Shown here: one piece after another, positions 49,366 through 57,876 of the stretch | Position numbering within the stretch: the stretch's first letter is position 1 | Layout: each line of letters begins with the position of its first letter | Assembly: GCF_001422815.1 (NCBI RefSeq) | Contig: NZ_LMMP01000045.1 | Span: 2,504 to 66,503 of the forward strand | Direction of reading: 5' to 3' | DNA: 64,000 nucleotides | Source of the DNA: Methylobacterium sp. Leaf91 | GTDB taxonomy: Bacteria > Pseudomonadota > Alphaproteobacteria > Rhizobiales > Beijerinckiaceae | The notes under the pieces: model-generated | Database searches by the model: none | What the model saw: the letters and a program-made list of their open reading frames with translations, nothing else | Told to the model about the DNA's origin: nothing | Made by a program: the position numbers and the translations under genes

Positions 49366-49968
49366 TTGTCACCAGCTGCTCGAACGTCCGAAGTTCTCAC
49401 GGTGCTCGCGGCACAGGAGACGGATCGCTTGACCATCGGCGACATCGTCGCGGTGCTGAAGGACCGTGCCTTCGCCCTGCTCATCGTCATCCTCGGCCTG
49501 CCAAATTGCCTGCCGATGCCCCCGCCGATCCCCCTGGTCTGCGGCCTGCTGCTGTTGCTCGTGGCCGTTCAGATCACGGCGGGGATGTCGTCGCCTTGGC
49601 TGCCCCGCGCGCTCCTGAGCCGCTCGATCGCCCGGAGCGACGTTGAGCGTGCCGCCAAGCGCGCGGTGCCGCTGCTGCGGCGCCTGGAACGCTGGTCGCG
49701 TCCGCGTATGAGCCTGTTCGAGACCGGCCTCGGCATGCGGACGGTGGGGCTGATCCTCCTCACCCTGTCCCTGGCGCTGGTCGTGGCAGCGCCTCTTGTG
49801 GGACAGATCCCCCTCGGTCTGGCCATTTGCCTCGTCGGCCTTGGCCTCGTCGAGCGGGATGGCCTGCTGGTCGTCATGGGTCTCGGCGTCGGTGCCGTCG
49901 GCGTGCTTCTGAACGCCGGCTTCGTCTACGCTATCGTCTCGGGCCTCATGAGCCTCTTCAGCGTGTAG
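49366..49968 (+). CDS. exoD: ExoD family membrane protein
   Basis: 200 residues from a TTG at 49366. ExoD domain: residues 10-45 (LTIGDIVAVLKDRAFALLIVILGLPNCLPMPPP is split around the PMPPPIP loop), then helices VCGLLLLLVAVQI, TVGLILLTLSLALVVAAPLVG, GLAICLVGLGLVERDG and AVGVLLNAGFVYAIV. The PNCLPMPPPIP loop and P-W-LP motif (SPWLPRALL) are family marks. In Sinorhizobium exoD affects exopolysaccharide and alkali tolerance; the molecular role is unknown. The zinc transporter genes converge on it. Confidence 0.88.
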   Translation: MSPAARTSEVLTVLAAQETDRLTIGDIVAVLKDRAFALLIVILGLPNCLPMPPPIPLVCGLLLLLVAVQITAGMSSPWLPRALLSRSIARSDVERAAKRAVPLLRRLERWSRPRMSLFETGLGMRTVGLILLTLSLALVVAAPLVGQIPLGLAICLVGLGLVERDGLLVVMGLGVGAVGVLLNAGFVYAIVSGLMSLFSV

Positions 49969-50024
49969 ACTTTGACCAGGTATCCCTGACCCCGACCCAT
50001 GGTCGGGACCAGGGAGGTCCGGTG

Positions 50025-50891
50025 CTAGCCTTCGAGGTGGCGCGGCTTGAACAAGCGCCAGACGAGGCCGCCCCTCGGTCCGAACAGGAGCGAGATGAGG
50101 TAGAGACTTCCCGCCGCCAGCACGATCGCAGGCCCTGTGGGCAGGTCGGCGCGATACGAGGCGGTGAGTCCGGCAAAGCTCGACACCATCGCCACCACCA
50201 TCGCCATGGGGATCAGGCCCGACAGGTCGGCCGCCCAGAACCGCGCGGTGATCGCCGGCAGCAGCATCAGTCCCACCGCGAGCAGCGTACCGAGGGCCTG
50301 GAAGCCCCCCACCAGGTTCATCACCACGAGGCCGAGGAAGGCGTAATGCACCGGCCCGCCGGCACGGCTGACCGTGCGCAGGAACAGCGGGTCGACACAT
50401 TCCATGACGAGGGGGCGGTAGAGCGCGGCGAGGGCGAACAGCGTCACCGTGGCGATCCCGCCGAGGAGCATGAGCGCCGGATCGTCGAGGGCCAGGACCG
50501 TCCCGAACAGGATGTGCAGGAGATCGATCTGCGATCCGCGCAGAGAGACGAGCAGCACGCCGGCCGCCAGGGAGATCAGGTAGAAGGCGGCGAGACTCGC
50601 ATCTTCCTTGATCGAGGTCGTCCGGGTGACGATGCCGGCGAGCAGCGCCACGAACAGACCGGCGGCGAGGCCCCCGATGGTCATGGCCGGCAGGGACAGG
50701 CCGGCAACGAGGAAGCCCACCGCCGCCCCCGGCAGGATCGCGTGGCTCATGGCGTCGCTCATCAGGCTCATGCGCCGCAGCATGAGGAAGACCCCCACCG
50801 GTGGGGCCGACAGAGAGAGGGCGAAGCAGCCGGCCAGCGCCCGGCGCATGAAGCCGAACTCGATGAAGGGACCGAACAGGAGATCGATCAC
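50025..50891 (-). CDS. znuB: zinc ABC importer permease
   Basis: 288 residues from a GTG at 50891 overlapping the znuC stop. ABC-3 type permease with about eight helices: MRRALAGCFALSLSAPPVG, SLMSDAMSHAILPGAAVGFL, the EDASLAAFYLISLA loop after SIK, LHILFGTVLAL, LLAVGLMLLPAITARFW and LPTGPAIVLAAGSLYLISLL. The SDAMSHAILPG and LLPAITA motifs are typical of Zn/Mn permeases. With zur across the regulatory region it is assigned to zinc. No periplasmic ZnuA is in the window. Confidence 0.92.
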   Translation of the reverse strand: MIDLLFGPFIEFGFMRRALAGCFALSLSAPPVGVFLMLRRMSLMSDAMSHAILPGAAVGFLVAGLSLPAMTIGGLAAGLFVALLAGIVTRTTSIKEDASLAAFYLISLAAGVLLVSLRGSQIDLLHILFGTVLALDDPALMLLGGIATVTLFALAALYRPLVMECVDPLFLRTVSRAGGPVHYAFLGLVVMNLVGGFQALGTLLAVGLMLLPAITARFWAADLSGLIPMAMVVAMVSSFAGLTASYRADLPTGPAIVLAAGSLYLISLLFGPRGGLVWRLFKPRHLEG

Positions 50892-51751
50892 GCGGCGTGT
50901 CCGTGGTCGTGACGATGATCGTGCGCGTGACCATGAGGATGATCGTGAGCGTGATCATGCAGGTCCCCGCCTTCGGAAGGGGGTGGTGCATGGTGATGCC
51001 CGTCGCCGCGCCCGCATATGGCGGCGTCCTCGTCCCAGGCCTCGGACAGGGCCTGCGCGCGCGCGAGGTTCTCCCGGGTCAGCACCGTTCCGGTCTCGCC
51101 CCAGGCCACCGGCTCGCGGGCCAGTAGCAGCGTCGTCGGAAAATGTGCCTTGACCTGATGCAAGTCGTGCAGGGCCGCGACGATGGTGCGTCCCTCCCCA
51201 TGCCATCCGCGGATCAGGGCGATCAGATCGGCCGTGGTGCGCCCGTCGATCCCGGTGAACGGCTCGTCGAGGAGGATGATGCGAGCGTCTTGGACGATGA
51301 GCCGCGCGAACAGGGCGCGCTGGAACTGACCGCCGGACAGGGTGCCGATCAGCCGGTCCTCGAAGCCGAGGAGGCCCACGGCCGAGAGGGCGCTGACCAG
51401 CGTCCGGCGGTCAGGGAGCGCGCTGCGCCAGAAGCCGAGGCGCCGCCAGCGTCCCATCGCCACCAGATCGAGGACGCTCAACGGAAAGCTGCGGTCGATC
51501 TCGCCGGCCTGGGGCAGGTAGGCGATGGCATCAACACCACCGGGCCGGTCGATCCGTCCGTCGAGGCAGCGGATTTCACCGACGATCCCCTTGAGCAGGG
51601 TCGATTTTCCCGCGCCGTTGGGACCGACAAGCGCGAGAAGGGCTCCGGCGGGAATAATCCCGTCCAGATGATGCACGGCGGGATGGCGATCGTAGCCGAG
51701 CGTCAAACCACGCAAGGCGATGGCGCCGGGCGGAGCGGGGGCGTGTGTCAT
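50888..51751 (-). CDS. znuC: zinc ABC importer ATPase with histidine-rich tail
   Basis: 287 residues. Walker A GPNGAGKST, Q-loop AYLPQAGEID, signature LSGGQFQRALFARLI, Walker B IILLDEPFTGID and switch His in ALHDLHQVK. After residue 248 it carries a tail with 14 histidines among 39 residues, of the HDHAHDHPHGHAHDH kind. This is likely cytosolic metal binding: a zinc buffer or feedback sensor on the transporter. Such a tail is more usual on periplasmic ZnuA loops or on cation diffusion proteins. Expressed with znuB and the small membrane protein. Confidence 0.92.
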   Translation of the reverse strand: MTHAPAPPGAIALRGLTLGYDRHPAVHHLDGIIPAGALLALVGPNGAGKSTLLKGIVGEIRCLDGRIDRPGGVDAIAYLPQAGEIDRSFPLSVLDLVAMGRWRRLGFWRSALPDRRTLVSALSAVGLLGFEDRLIGTLSGGQFQRALFARLIVQDARIILLDEPFTGIDGRTTADLIALIRGWHGEGRTIVAALHDLHQVKAHFPTTLLLAREPVAWGETGTVLTRENLARAQALSEAWDEDAAICGRGDGHHHAPPPSEGGDLHDHAHDHPHGHAHDHRHDHGHAA

Positions 51752-51753
51752 CG

Positions 51754-51885
51754 TTATCCCATGGCCCAGACGATCGCCCCCCAGACCAGCCCGGACAGGA
51801 TCGCGGCGAGGACCAGTCGCGAGGCGGCCCCGGCCTGGAACAGGGAACGACGGGGGGAGGGTTTGATCTGGGGAGGACGCGTCAC
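51754..51885 (-). CDS. small single-pass membrane protein upstream of znuC
   Basis: 43 residues if it starts at the GTG at 51885 (MTRPPQIKPSPRRS); the frame is open to 51966. Basic N-terminal half, one hydrophobic helix (LVLAAILSGLVWGAIVWAMG), ending 2 bases before the znuC start. Spacing and orientation place it in the zinc operon directly after the Zur site. Possibly an accessory subunit; no family recognised. Confidence 0.5.
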   Translation of the reverse strand: MTRPPQIKPSPRRSLFQAGAASRLVLAAILSGLVWGAIVWAMG

Positions 51886-51951
51886 AGCGGTTCGGGTACC
51901 AGGAAAGGGCCAGATTTGTCCGAACGGGGGCGGCGAACTATCTCTGGTGCT

Positions 51952-51972
51952 GATACACTGTAACATCGCATC
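51952..51972. promoter_or_regulatory. candidate Zur operator between znu operon and zur
   Basis: GATACACTGTAACATCGCATC has dyad symmetry GATnCnnTGT-A-ACAnnGnATC, seven matching pairs about a central A, like Fur-family zinc boxes rich in TGT/ACA half-sites. It lies between the two divergent units, 66 bases before the 51885 start and 47 before zur. The dyad is seen; Zur binding is inferred from context. Confidence 0.5.
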
Positions 51973-52019
51973 AGTTCAACGTGCCGGACCATATCGACCG
52001 GCGATCAGGGGAGGATGGC

Positions 52020-52514
52020 GTGCACGACCATAGTGCCGTCCACGAGCATGCCGCCTGCTGCGGCAATGCCACAGACACGCTCGCACGGGCGGAGCGTCTC
52101 TGCGCCGAGCGCGACCTGCAATTCACGCGGCTGCGGCGGGACGTCCTCGAGGCGGTGGCGTCCGAGGCGAAGCCGCTCGGCGCCTATGACATCGCGGAGC
52201 GTCTCAGCGGGCAGGGGCGCCGGGTCGCCGCGGTCTCGGTGTACCGTGCCCTCGATTTTCTCACCGAGAACGGCCTCGTCCACCGCATCGCCAGCCGCAA
52301 CGCTTTCGTCTCCTGCGGCCACCAGCACGGGGACGGTGCCGGGCTCGTCTTCCTAATCTGCCGGACCTGCGGCAGCATCGACGAGACGACCTCGCCGGAA
52401 GTGGATGACCAACTCGACAGGACGTTGGCGAAGGCCGGCTTCAAGCCGTCGAGCCGAATCCTCGAAGTCGAGGGCGAGTGCGGTTCCTGCTCCGGTCGTG
52501 AGCCGAGCCCATAG
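52020..52514 (+). CDS. zur: zinc uptake regulator Zur (Fur family)
   Basis: About 164 residues from the GTG at 52020 with GGGGAGG in front; an in-frame GTG at 51981 is possible. Winged helix at 25-95 (FTRLRRDVLEAVASEAKPLGAYDIAERL, VSVYRALDFLTENGLVHRI), then a dimerisation domain with HQHGDG and the structural zinc pairs CRTC and CGSC near the C-terminus. The start is His/Cys-rich (MHDHSAVHEHAACC). With zinc bound it represses importers such as the divergent znuCB. The candidate box lies just upstream. Confidence 0.93.
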   Translation: MHDHSAVHEHAACCGNATDTLARAERLCAERDLQFTRLRRDVLEAVASEAKPLGAYDIAERLSGQGRRVAAVSVYRALDFLTENGLVHRIASRNAFVSCGHQHGDGAGLVFLICRTCGSIDETTSPEVDDQLDRTLAKAGFKPSSRILEVEGECGSCSGREPSP

Positions 52515-52532
52515 CGACCCGATGCATGGGGC

Positions 52533-54038
52533 TCAGCGGGCGTTGCGATAGGCCCTGCGCGAGACGACCGTCTGGATCATGATCTGGATGTCGAGCCAGA
52601 CCGACCAATTGTCGATGTAATGCAGGTCGTGGTTCACACGCCGCTCCATGTCGAGATCGGTCAGGGTCTCGCCGCGCAGACCGTTCACCTGTGCCCAGCC
52701 GGTGATGCCGGGCATCACGTTGTGGCGACGGGCATATTGGGCGATCCGCCGCTCGAAGCTGCGATCGTGGGCGAGGGCGTGAGGACGCGGACCCACCAGG
52801 GACATCTCCCCCATCAGGACATTGATGAGCTGGGGCAATTCATCGAGGTTCGTCCGGCGAAGGATGGCGCCGATCCGGGTGATCCGTGAATCGTGGCGGG
52901 TCGCCTGTCGGAAGATGGCGTTCTGCTCCGTCTTCATACTGCGGAACTTGAACACGCCGAACGCCTGCTGGTTGAAGCCGTAGCGGCGCTGGCGAAAGAA
53001 GACCGGCCCGGGGCTGTCGAGCTTAATCAGCAGGGCAATGGACGCCAGCAGCGGTGCGAGCAGGAGCAGCGCGATGGCGGCGAGGACCATGTCGAGGCCG
53101 CGTTTCAAAGCGATCTCGGTGAAGCTGAGCGGCCGGCGCCCGATATTGATGCCCGACAGCCGCCCGACCCGCGCGAGCTTGAGATCAGGGAAACGGTCCA
53201 TCACCGAGCCGGGACGTAGGTGAAGGGCGGCCGGCACGCGCAGGAACGCCTCGGTGCAACGCTCGATATCCGCCGCATCCGTCCAGGGAACCAGAATGAA
53301 GACGTCGTCGGGCCGCAGGAAGCGCACCACCGACACCGCGAGGTCGAGATCCTCCGCCATCTGGCTCTGGCGCACCGAGGCGTCCTCGCGTGGATCGACC
53401 CGCCGCAGGTAGCTGGTTCCGACCACGCGCAGGTTCAGGGCTTCTGCGTCGTTATTGGCGTGGAAGCTGGCGATGTCATCTTCGAAGCCGACGAGATGGA
53501 TGCGATTGATCGACGGTGAGCTCGGGCTCGTGGTCTGCCGGATCAGGCCCACGACGACGAGACGGGACAGGTAGAGGGCCGGCAGACCGGCCAGGAAGAA
53601 ACCGATGGCCGTGGCGCGCGAGAACTCGGTCGTGGTCTTGGTCGCGAAACCGACGACGAGAACGATCGCCCAGGCGGCCAGCCAGAGGCTCGCCATGCGG
53701 CGGCGATGGGGGCCTTGGGTGAGCTGAGTCTCGATCCTGTACTCGTCGCGAACGAGATTGGTCAGAAGTACGAAGACGGCCACCAGGGCCCCCAGCTGGA
53801 AGCTCCCGGTCATTCCCGTGGTGATCTGCTGGTCGAACGCGAACTCGTAGTAGATCGCCTCCACGAGATAGGCGGTGACGATGATCGCCGCGAGGTCGGA
53901 GGCGGCTAACGCCATGGACAGGCCGAACCGGAGCGTACCTCCCCACCGTCGCGGAAGGACCGCCGCCCAGGCATCACGCCGGGCGCTCTGAGCCGACGGC
54001 AGGCTCTCGTAGATTTCGGGAAGACGTTGCTGGAACAT
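52533..54038 (-). CDS. undecaprenyl-phosphate glycosylphosphotransferase (WcaJ/ExoY type)
   Basis: 501 residues. Five N-terminal helices (about 35-170), a CoA-binding-like cytosolic domain (185-300) and the bacterial sugar transferase domain (310-500): a membrane re-entrant helix LDMVLAAIALLLLAPLLASI, then KLDSPGPVFFRQRRYGFN, VFKFRSMK, RRTNLDELPQLINVL, SLVGPRPHA, PGITGWAQVNGLRGE and DLHYIDNWSVWLDIQI. It puts the first sugar phosphate on undecaprenyl phosphate to start exopolysaccharide synthesis. No other glycosyltransferase genes are adjacent. It converges on zur. Confidence 0.93.
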   Translation of the reverse strand: MFQQRLPEIYESLPSAQSARRDAWAAVLPRRWGGTLRFGLSMALAASDLAAIIVTAYLVEAIYYEFAFDQQITTGMTGSFQLGALVAVFVLLTNLVRDEYRIETQLTQGPHRRRMASLWLAAWAIVLVVGFATKTTTEFSRATAIGFFLAGLPALYLSRLVVVGLIRQTTSPSSPSINRIHLVGFEDDIASFHANNDAEALNLRVVGTSYLRRVDPREDASVRQSQMAEDLDLAVSVVRFLRPDDVFILVPWTDAADIERCTEAFLRVPAALHLRPGSVMDRFPDLKLARVGRLSGINIGRRPLSFTEIALKRGLDMVLAAIALLLLAPLLASIALLIKLDSPGPVFFRQRRYGFNQQAFGVFKFRSMKTEQNAIFRQATRHDSRITRIGAILRRTNLDELPQLINVLMGEMSLVGPRPHALAHDRSFERRIAQYARRHNVMPGITGWAQVNGLRGETLTDLDMERRVNHDLHYIDNWSVWLDIQIMIQTVVSRRAYRNAR

Positions 54039-54538
54039 CTGGGACGCCGTGTACCGAAGGGAGACCAGGATCGTGCCAGAACGGGTCAGTATCCCGTCCG
54101 GCCAACCTTATCTCTGCCAGGTCCGCAAAGCTCGGACCCGGTGGCGTCGTGCCGGAACTGCCGCCTCGCCCGGAGGGGCGGTCACCTGGGGAATTGTCGT
54201 GCGACCGAGGCTCGCTCGGCCTCGATACTTCCCTCGCGCCGATCCGGCATTTGGGTGGTCTCATCGACCTGAACGGCGGCTTCCAAGTAGAAAACTCATC
54301 TTGCGAAGCCGGAAGACCGCTTTGTCGACGGCAGGACCAACTCGCGCAGCCCCGAAAGCGGATTGCCGCCGATACAGATGGACCGGCAGGCGATTGCAGC
54401 GCCTGCCGCGCGGTGCAGCTTTACCTTGGCCAAGCGAAGGAGGTGCATGCAAGGTCTGGCGGACCTACCCGTCGCGTGCTGGTGCACCATATACTTCAGA
54501 CCGCGTGAGCCGGAGGATGCAGCAGCGAGGAAGGGCGA
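54039..54538. other. gene-free stretch upstream of the glycosylphosphotransferase
   Basis: About 500 bases with only overlapping short frames in both directions, none with a domain or proper start. It should contain the promoter of the glycosylphosphotransferase. Nothing else seen. Confidence 0.4.
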
Positions 54539-54898
54539 TCAGGCGACGGTTTCGGGATGTGTCCGGGACGAGGATCCATCCTCCGTCTTGGCCAAGGTCT
54601 GGATGGGCTCGAAGCCCTCGAATTGGGGATGGCCGAGATAGAGAGGTTTCGTCGAGGGTGCCCGGCTATGCGCCTTTCGAAACTGCTCTGACCGGGTCCA
54701 GGCTTCAAAAGCCGATTTGGAGGCCCAAACGGTATGGGATGCATAAAGGACATGGTCTTCATAGGCTGGGCCGCGAAGCAGCTGGAACTCTACGAAGCCT
54801 TCCATTTCGCCAAGTTGGCTATCACGACCGAGCCAGACCTGTTCGAATTCTTCTGTTGCGTCGGGGACGACCTTGAATCGATTCATAGCGATGAACAT
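54539..54898 (-). CDS. antibiotic-biosynthesis-monooxygenase / heme-degrading-type protein
   Basis: 119 residues from the ATG at 54898. ABM ferredoxin-like fold: MFIAMNRFKVVPDATEEFEQVW, FVEFQLLRGPAYEDHVLYASHTVW and SKSAFEAWTRSEQFRKAH, ending GHPQFEGFEPI. The last motif and the length match IsdG/HmuQ-like heme-degrading enzymes of rhizobia more than quinone monooxygenases. It would open heme and release iron in the cytosol. No heme transport genes are adjacent. The upstream AT-rich segment may hold an iron-responsive promoter, not identified. Confidence 0.82.
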   Translation of the reverse strand: MFIAMNRFKVVPDATEEFEQVWLGRDSQLGEMEGFVEFQLLRGPAYEDHVLYASHTVWASKSAFEAWTRSEQFRKAHSRAPSTKPLYLGHPQFEGFEPIQTLAKTEDGSSSRTHPETVA

Positions 54899-55358
54899 CG
54901 AGGACCTTCTTCGTCAGGCCAGTCCGAGGGTCGACCGGCCGCCTGGGGTGCTATCCTAGGCCTTAAGAGGCGGATTAAAAAATAATATGAAAACGATTAA
55001 TTTCCATCTAAATAGTGCTTTTTGCGTCATTAGCATCATGAGTTAGAAGAGCGGATTCATTTCATTTACATCGGGGCTTCACTGGGCGACCGTCGTTTGC
55101 ATGGGCAAATTTGCGGTCACTCTTGCCATCCTTGCCTCATTTGTGGTCAAGCTGTTTTCGCGCATGCTTGATCCTATCGTACCGATGGTGTTCTTTGGAT
55201 GTTCCAGGACATTGGCGGCCCTCCCGGGGCGGACCGTGAAGATGATAGACTCACATTCGTGTGACCCTTAACCCTTCCGAATGAGTCGCGTGGCAGATGG
55301 CGACTTGGTTGGGGATCGAAACAGCCGGCCAAGACCGTATTGAGCACTGAAACGAGTG
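54899..55358. other. regulatory spacer between the monooxygenase and XRE genes
   Basis: Divergent intergenic region with an AT-rich core at about 54970-55050. No protein gene is supported. It probably holds both promoters; no operator was firmly recognised. Confidence 0.4.
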
Positions 55359-55757
55359 ATGATGCCCAAGCAAACCACCGACGTCGACCGCCTAGTTGGG
55401 TTGCGAATCACCGCCTTGCGTAAGGCCCGCGGCCTGAGCCAGACCGCGCTCGGAACCGCCGTTGGCGTAACGTTCCAACAGGTCCAGAAGTACGAAAAGG
55501 GGCAGAACCGGGTCGGTGCCGGGCGTCTCCGCGAGATTTCCCGCCTTCTGGAGGTTCCGGTCTCGGCGTTCTTCGAGGAAGATGATGCGGGCGGAACGCA
55601 ATCCGAAGTGTTCGGCTTCCTGAGCGCTCATGGAGCGATCGAGCTTCTTCAAGCCTACGCGTCCATTGAGGACGACCAGCTTCGGCGTGATGTTCTGGCG
55701 CTCGTCCGGACCGCAGCAAAGATGGGAAAACGTTCAGAGCTCCCCGTGGCTGTTTGA
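55359..55757 (+). CDS. XRE-family transcriptional regulator (PraR/SinR-like)
   Basis: About 132 residues; GTG at 55356 and ATGs at 55359 and 55362 are all possible starts. HTH_3 at 11-66: VGLRITALRKARGLSQTALG, then VTFQQVQKYEKGQNRVGAGRL and ISRLLEVPVSAFFEE, followed by a C-terminal helical part. Very like the rhizobial regulators of the PraR/SinR type, which control surface attachment and quorum genes. It lies 11 bases from the converging stop of cobB. The target is unknown. Confidence 0.88.
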   Translation: MMPKQTTDVDRLVGLRITALRKARGLSQTALGTAVGVTFQQVQKYEKGQNRVGAGRLREISRLLEVPVSAFFEEDDAGGTQSEVFGFLSAHGAIELLQAYASIEDDQLRRDVLALVRTAAKMGKRSELPVAV

Positions 55758-55768
55758 ACGTTTTTACA

Positions 55769-57097
55769 TCATCCAATGAGATGGAAGAAACTTCCGGACA
55801 CGCGACCGCATCGGTGGCCGGCCATCCCTTGCGAAACGCCTTCCGCGTCGGTCACCGCCGCTAAGGCGATGTCTTCGCCCGGTGGAGGTGTGAGCTCGCT
55901 CGCATAGTGAAACTCGTGGCCAACGAGGCGTGAACCCGCTCTTCCGAGGGCGCCGTCGCCGACGAGCGTCGCCACGCGGTAGCCCAGATGCAGTCGCCGC
56001 ACCTTGTAGGAGGTCGCGACCGGAAGCAGATCCGCCATCGCATGCGTGACGCCGGCCGCGTCTTCCAGGCTGCGTCCGAGGACCATGTAGCCGCCGCACT
56101 CGCCATGGACGGGATTGCGTTTGGCAAAGCTCCGGAGGCCGTTCAGGAACCGGCCCGCCGCTGCCAGTTTCCCGGCATGAAGCTCAGGATATCCGCCCGG
56201 TAGCCAGCAGGCGTCGCAGCCCTCCGGGGGCGCCTCGTCGGCGAGGGGTGAGAAGGCGACCAGTTCGGCGCCCGCCGCGCGCCAGCCCGCCTCCATATGC
56301 GGATAGAGAAACGAGAAGGCCTCATCCGATGCGATGGCGATGCGCTGTCCCGGAGGAGGGGGCAAGGCGGCATCCGACACGTCCGGCAGGCGTCCCGACG
56401 CGGCTGCGAAGATGGCGTCGAGATCGAGGCTCGCCTCCGCCAGATCGGCGAGGCGGTCGAGCCGCGCGGCGAGGTCTCCCGTTTCGCGGGCCTGCACCAG
56501 ACCGAGATGACGCTCGGGCAGGGCGAGGGTCGCGTCGCGCATGAGCACTCCGAGGATCGGGATGCCGACCCGCGCGAGTCCGGCCTCGACCAGACGCCGA
56601 TGGCGGGCGCTGGCGACCTTGTTCAGCACGACGCCGGCGATGCGGATGCGGGGATCGTAGCGGGCGCAGCCGAGTGCCACGGCGGCGGCCGATTGGGCGG
56701 CCCCCGAGACGTCCACGACGAGGAGCACCGGCCAGCCGTAGCGGGCGGCGATGTCGGCATTGGCTCCGGTTCGGCCTTCGCTGGCGACGATGCCGTCGAA
56801 CAAGCCCATGGAGCCTTCGGCGATGACGATATCGGCCCCATGGCCCGCCATCGCCGCCACCGAATCGAGCATGGCATCCGGCATGGCGAAGCTGTCGAGA
56901 TTGACGCTGGGATAGCCCGTGGCGGCCTGGTGAAAGGCCGGGTCGATATAGTCCGGCCCGCATTTGGCGCCGCGCACGGCGAGGCCGCGCCGGGCGAGCG
57001 CCCGCATCAATGCCAGCGTCACGGTGGTCTTGCCCGAGCTCGACCGTGGGGCGGCAACGAGTAGGCCGGGCGGATGCGATCGGTCCGTATTCGTCAT
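55769..57097 (-). CDS. cobB: cobyrinate/hydrogenobyrinate a,c-diamide synthase
   Basis: 442 residues from the ATG at 57097 (MTNTDRSHPPGLLVAAPRSS), overlapping the cobM stop by 4 bases. P-loop SSSGKTTVTLAL near 20-31, a DUF1611-like ATPase domain to about 200, and a C-terminal glutaminase (GATase1-like, CobB/CobQ type) with the nucleophile Cys in HGECGGYMVLG near 337 and the later His in GHEFHYAS. It amidates the a and c side chains using glutamine and ATP. Last gene of the minus-strand cobL-cobE-cobM-cobB run. Confidence 0.95.
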   Translation of the reverse strand: MTNTDRSHPPGLLVAAPRSSSGKTTVTLALMRALARRGLAVRGAKCGPDYIDPAFHQAATGYPSVNLDSFAMPDAMLDSVAAMAGHGADIVIAEGSMGLFDGIVASEGRTGANADIAARYGWPVLLVVDVSGAAQSAAAVALGCARYDPRIRIAGVVLNKVASARHRRLVEAGLARVGIPILGVLMRDATLALPERHLGLVQARETGDLAARLDRLADLAEASLDLDAIFAAASGRLPDVSDAALPPPPGQRIAIASDEAFSFLYPHMEAGWRAAGAELVAFSPLADEAPPEGCDACWLPGGYPELHAGKLAAAGRFLNGLRSFAKRNPVHGECGGYMVLGRSLEDAAGVTHAMADLLPVATSYKVRRLHLGYRVATLVGDGALGRAGSRLVGHEFHYASELTPPPGEDIALAAVTDAEGVSQGMAGHRCGRVSGSFFHLIG

Positions 57098-57876
57098 GAC
57101 TCGACTCCGGGGGCCGGCTGCCCCGTGGGACGGAAGCGCCGGTCGTAATCGGTGGAGTAGAGCGCGCTCTCGCGGAACTCGCTGGCCGCGAGGGCCGGGC
57201 CGACGAGGATCAGCGCCGTCCGCTCGAGACCGGCGGCGCGAACATCCTCCGCGATGGTGGCGAGGGTACCTGAGATGACGCGTTCGTCCGGCCAAGTGGC
57301 CCGGAACACCACGGCGGCGGCGCAATCCGCCCCGTAGAACGGCACAAGCTCGGTCACCACGGTCTCGATCACGTGGATGGAGAGGTGCAGGGCCAGGGTC
57401 GCGCCGGTGGCGGCGAAGGCTTGGAGCGTTTCGCGCTCAGGCATGGCGCTGGCGCGGCCGGAGGTCCGGGTGAGGACCACCGACTGGGCTAGGCCCGGCA
57501 CGGTGAGTTCGCGCCGGAGCAGGGCGGCGGCGGCGGCGAAAGACGGCACGCCCGGTGTCACCGTGTAGGGAATGCCGAGCCGGTCGAGGCGGCGGGTCTG
57601 TTCGGCCAGGGCGCTCCAGATCGAGAGGTCGCCCGAATGCAGCCGCGCCACATCCTTCCCGGCCTCGTGCGCGGCGGTGATCTCGGCCACGATCGCGTCG
57701 AGGTCGAGGGGGGCGGTGTCGACGATGCGGGCGTCGGACGGGCACCAGGACAGGATCTCCGGCGCCACCAGCGAACCGGCATAGAGGCAGACGGGGCAGC
57801 GCGCGATGAGATCGCGCCCGCGGATCGTGATGAGGTCGGCCGCACCGGGGCCGGCGCCGATGAAATGTACGGTCAT
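57094..57876 (-). CDS. cobM: precorrin-4 C11-methyltransferase
   Basis: 260 residues from the ATG at 57876 (MTVHFIGAGPGAADLITIRG). Tetrapyrrole methylase fold: GAGPGAADLITIRGRDLIARCPVCLYAGSLV region, the SAM loop RLHSGDLSIWSALAEQ near 84-99, PYTVTPGVPSFAAAAA and TRTSGRASAMPE. It transfers a methyl from SAM to C11 of precorrin-4. The start overlaps the cobE stop and the stop overlaps cobB, so translation is coupled. Confidence 0.95.
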   Translation of the reverse strand: MTVHFIGAGPGAADLITIRGRDLIARCPVCLYAGSLVAPEILSWCPSDARIVDTAPLDLDAIVAEITAAHEAGKDVARLHSGDLSIWSALAEQTRRLDRLGIPYTVTPGVPSFAAAAALLRRELTVPGLAQSVVLTRTSGRASAMPERETLQAFAATGATLALHLSIHVIETVVTELVPFYGADCAAAVVFRATWPDERVISGTLATIAEDVRAAGLERTALILVGPALAASEFRESALYSTDYDRRFRPTGQPAPGVES

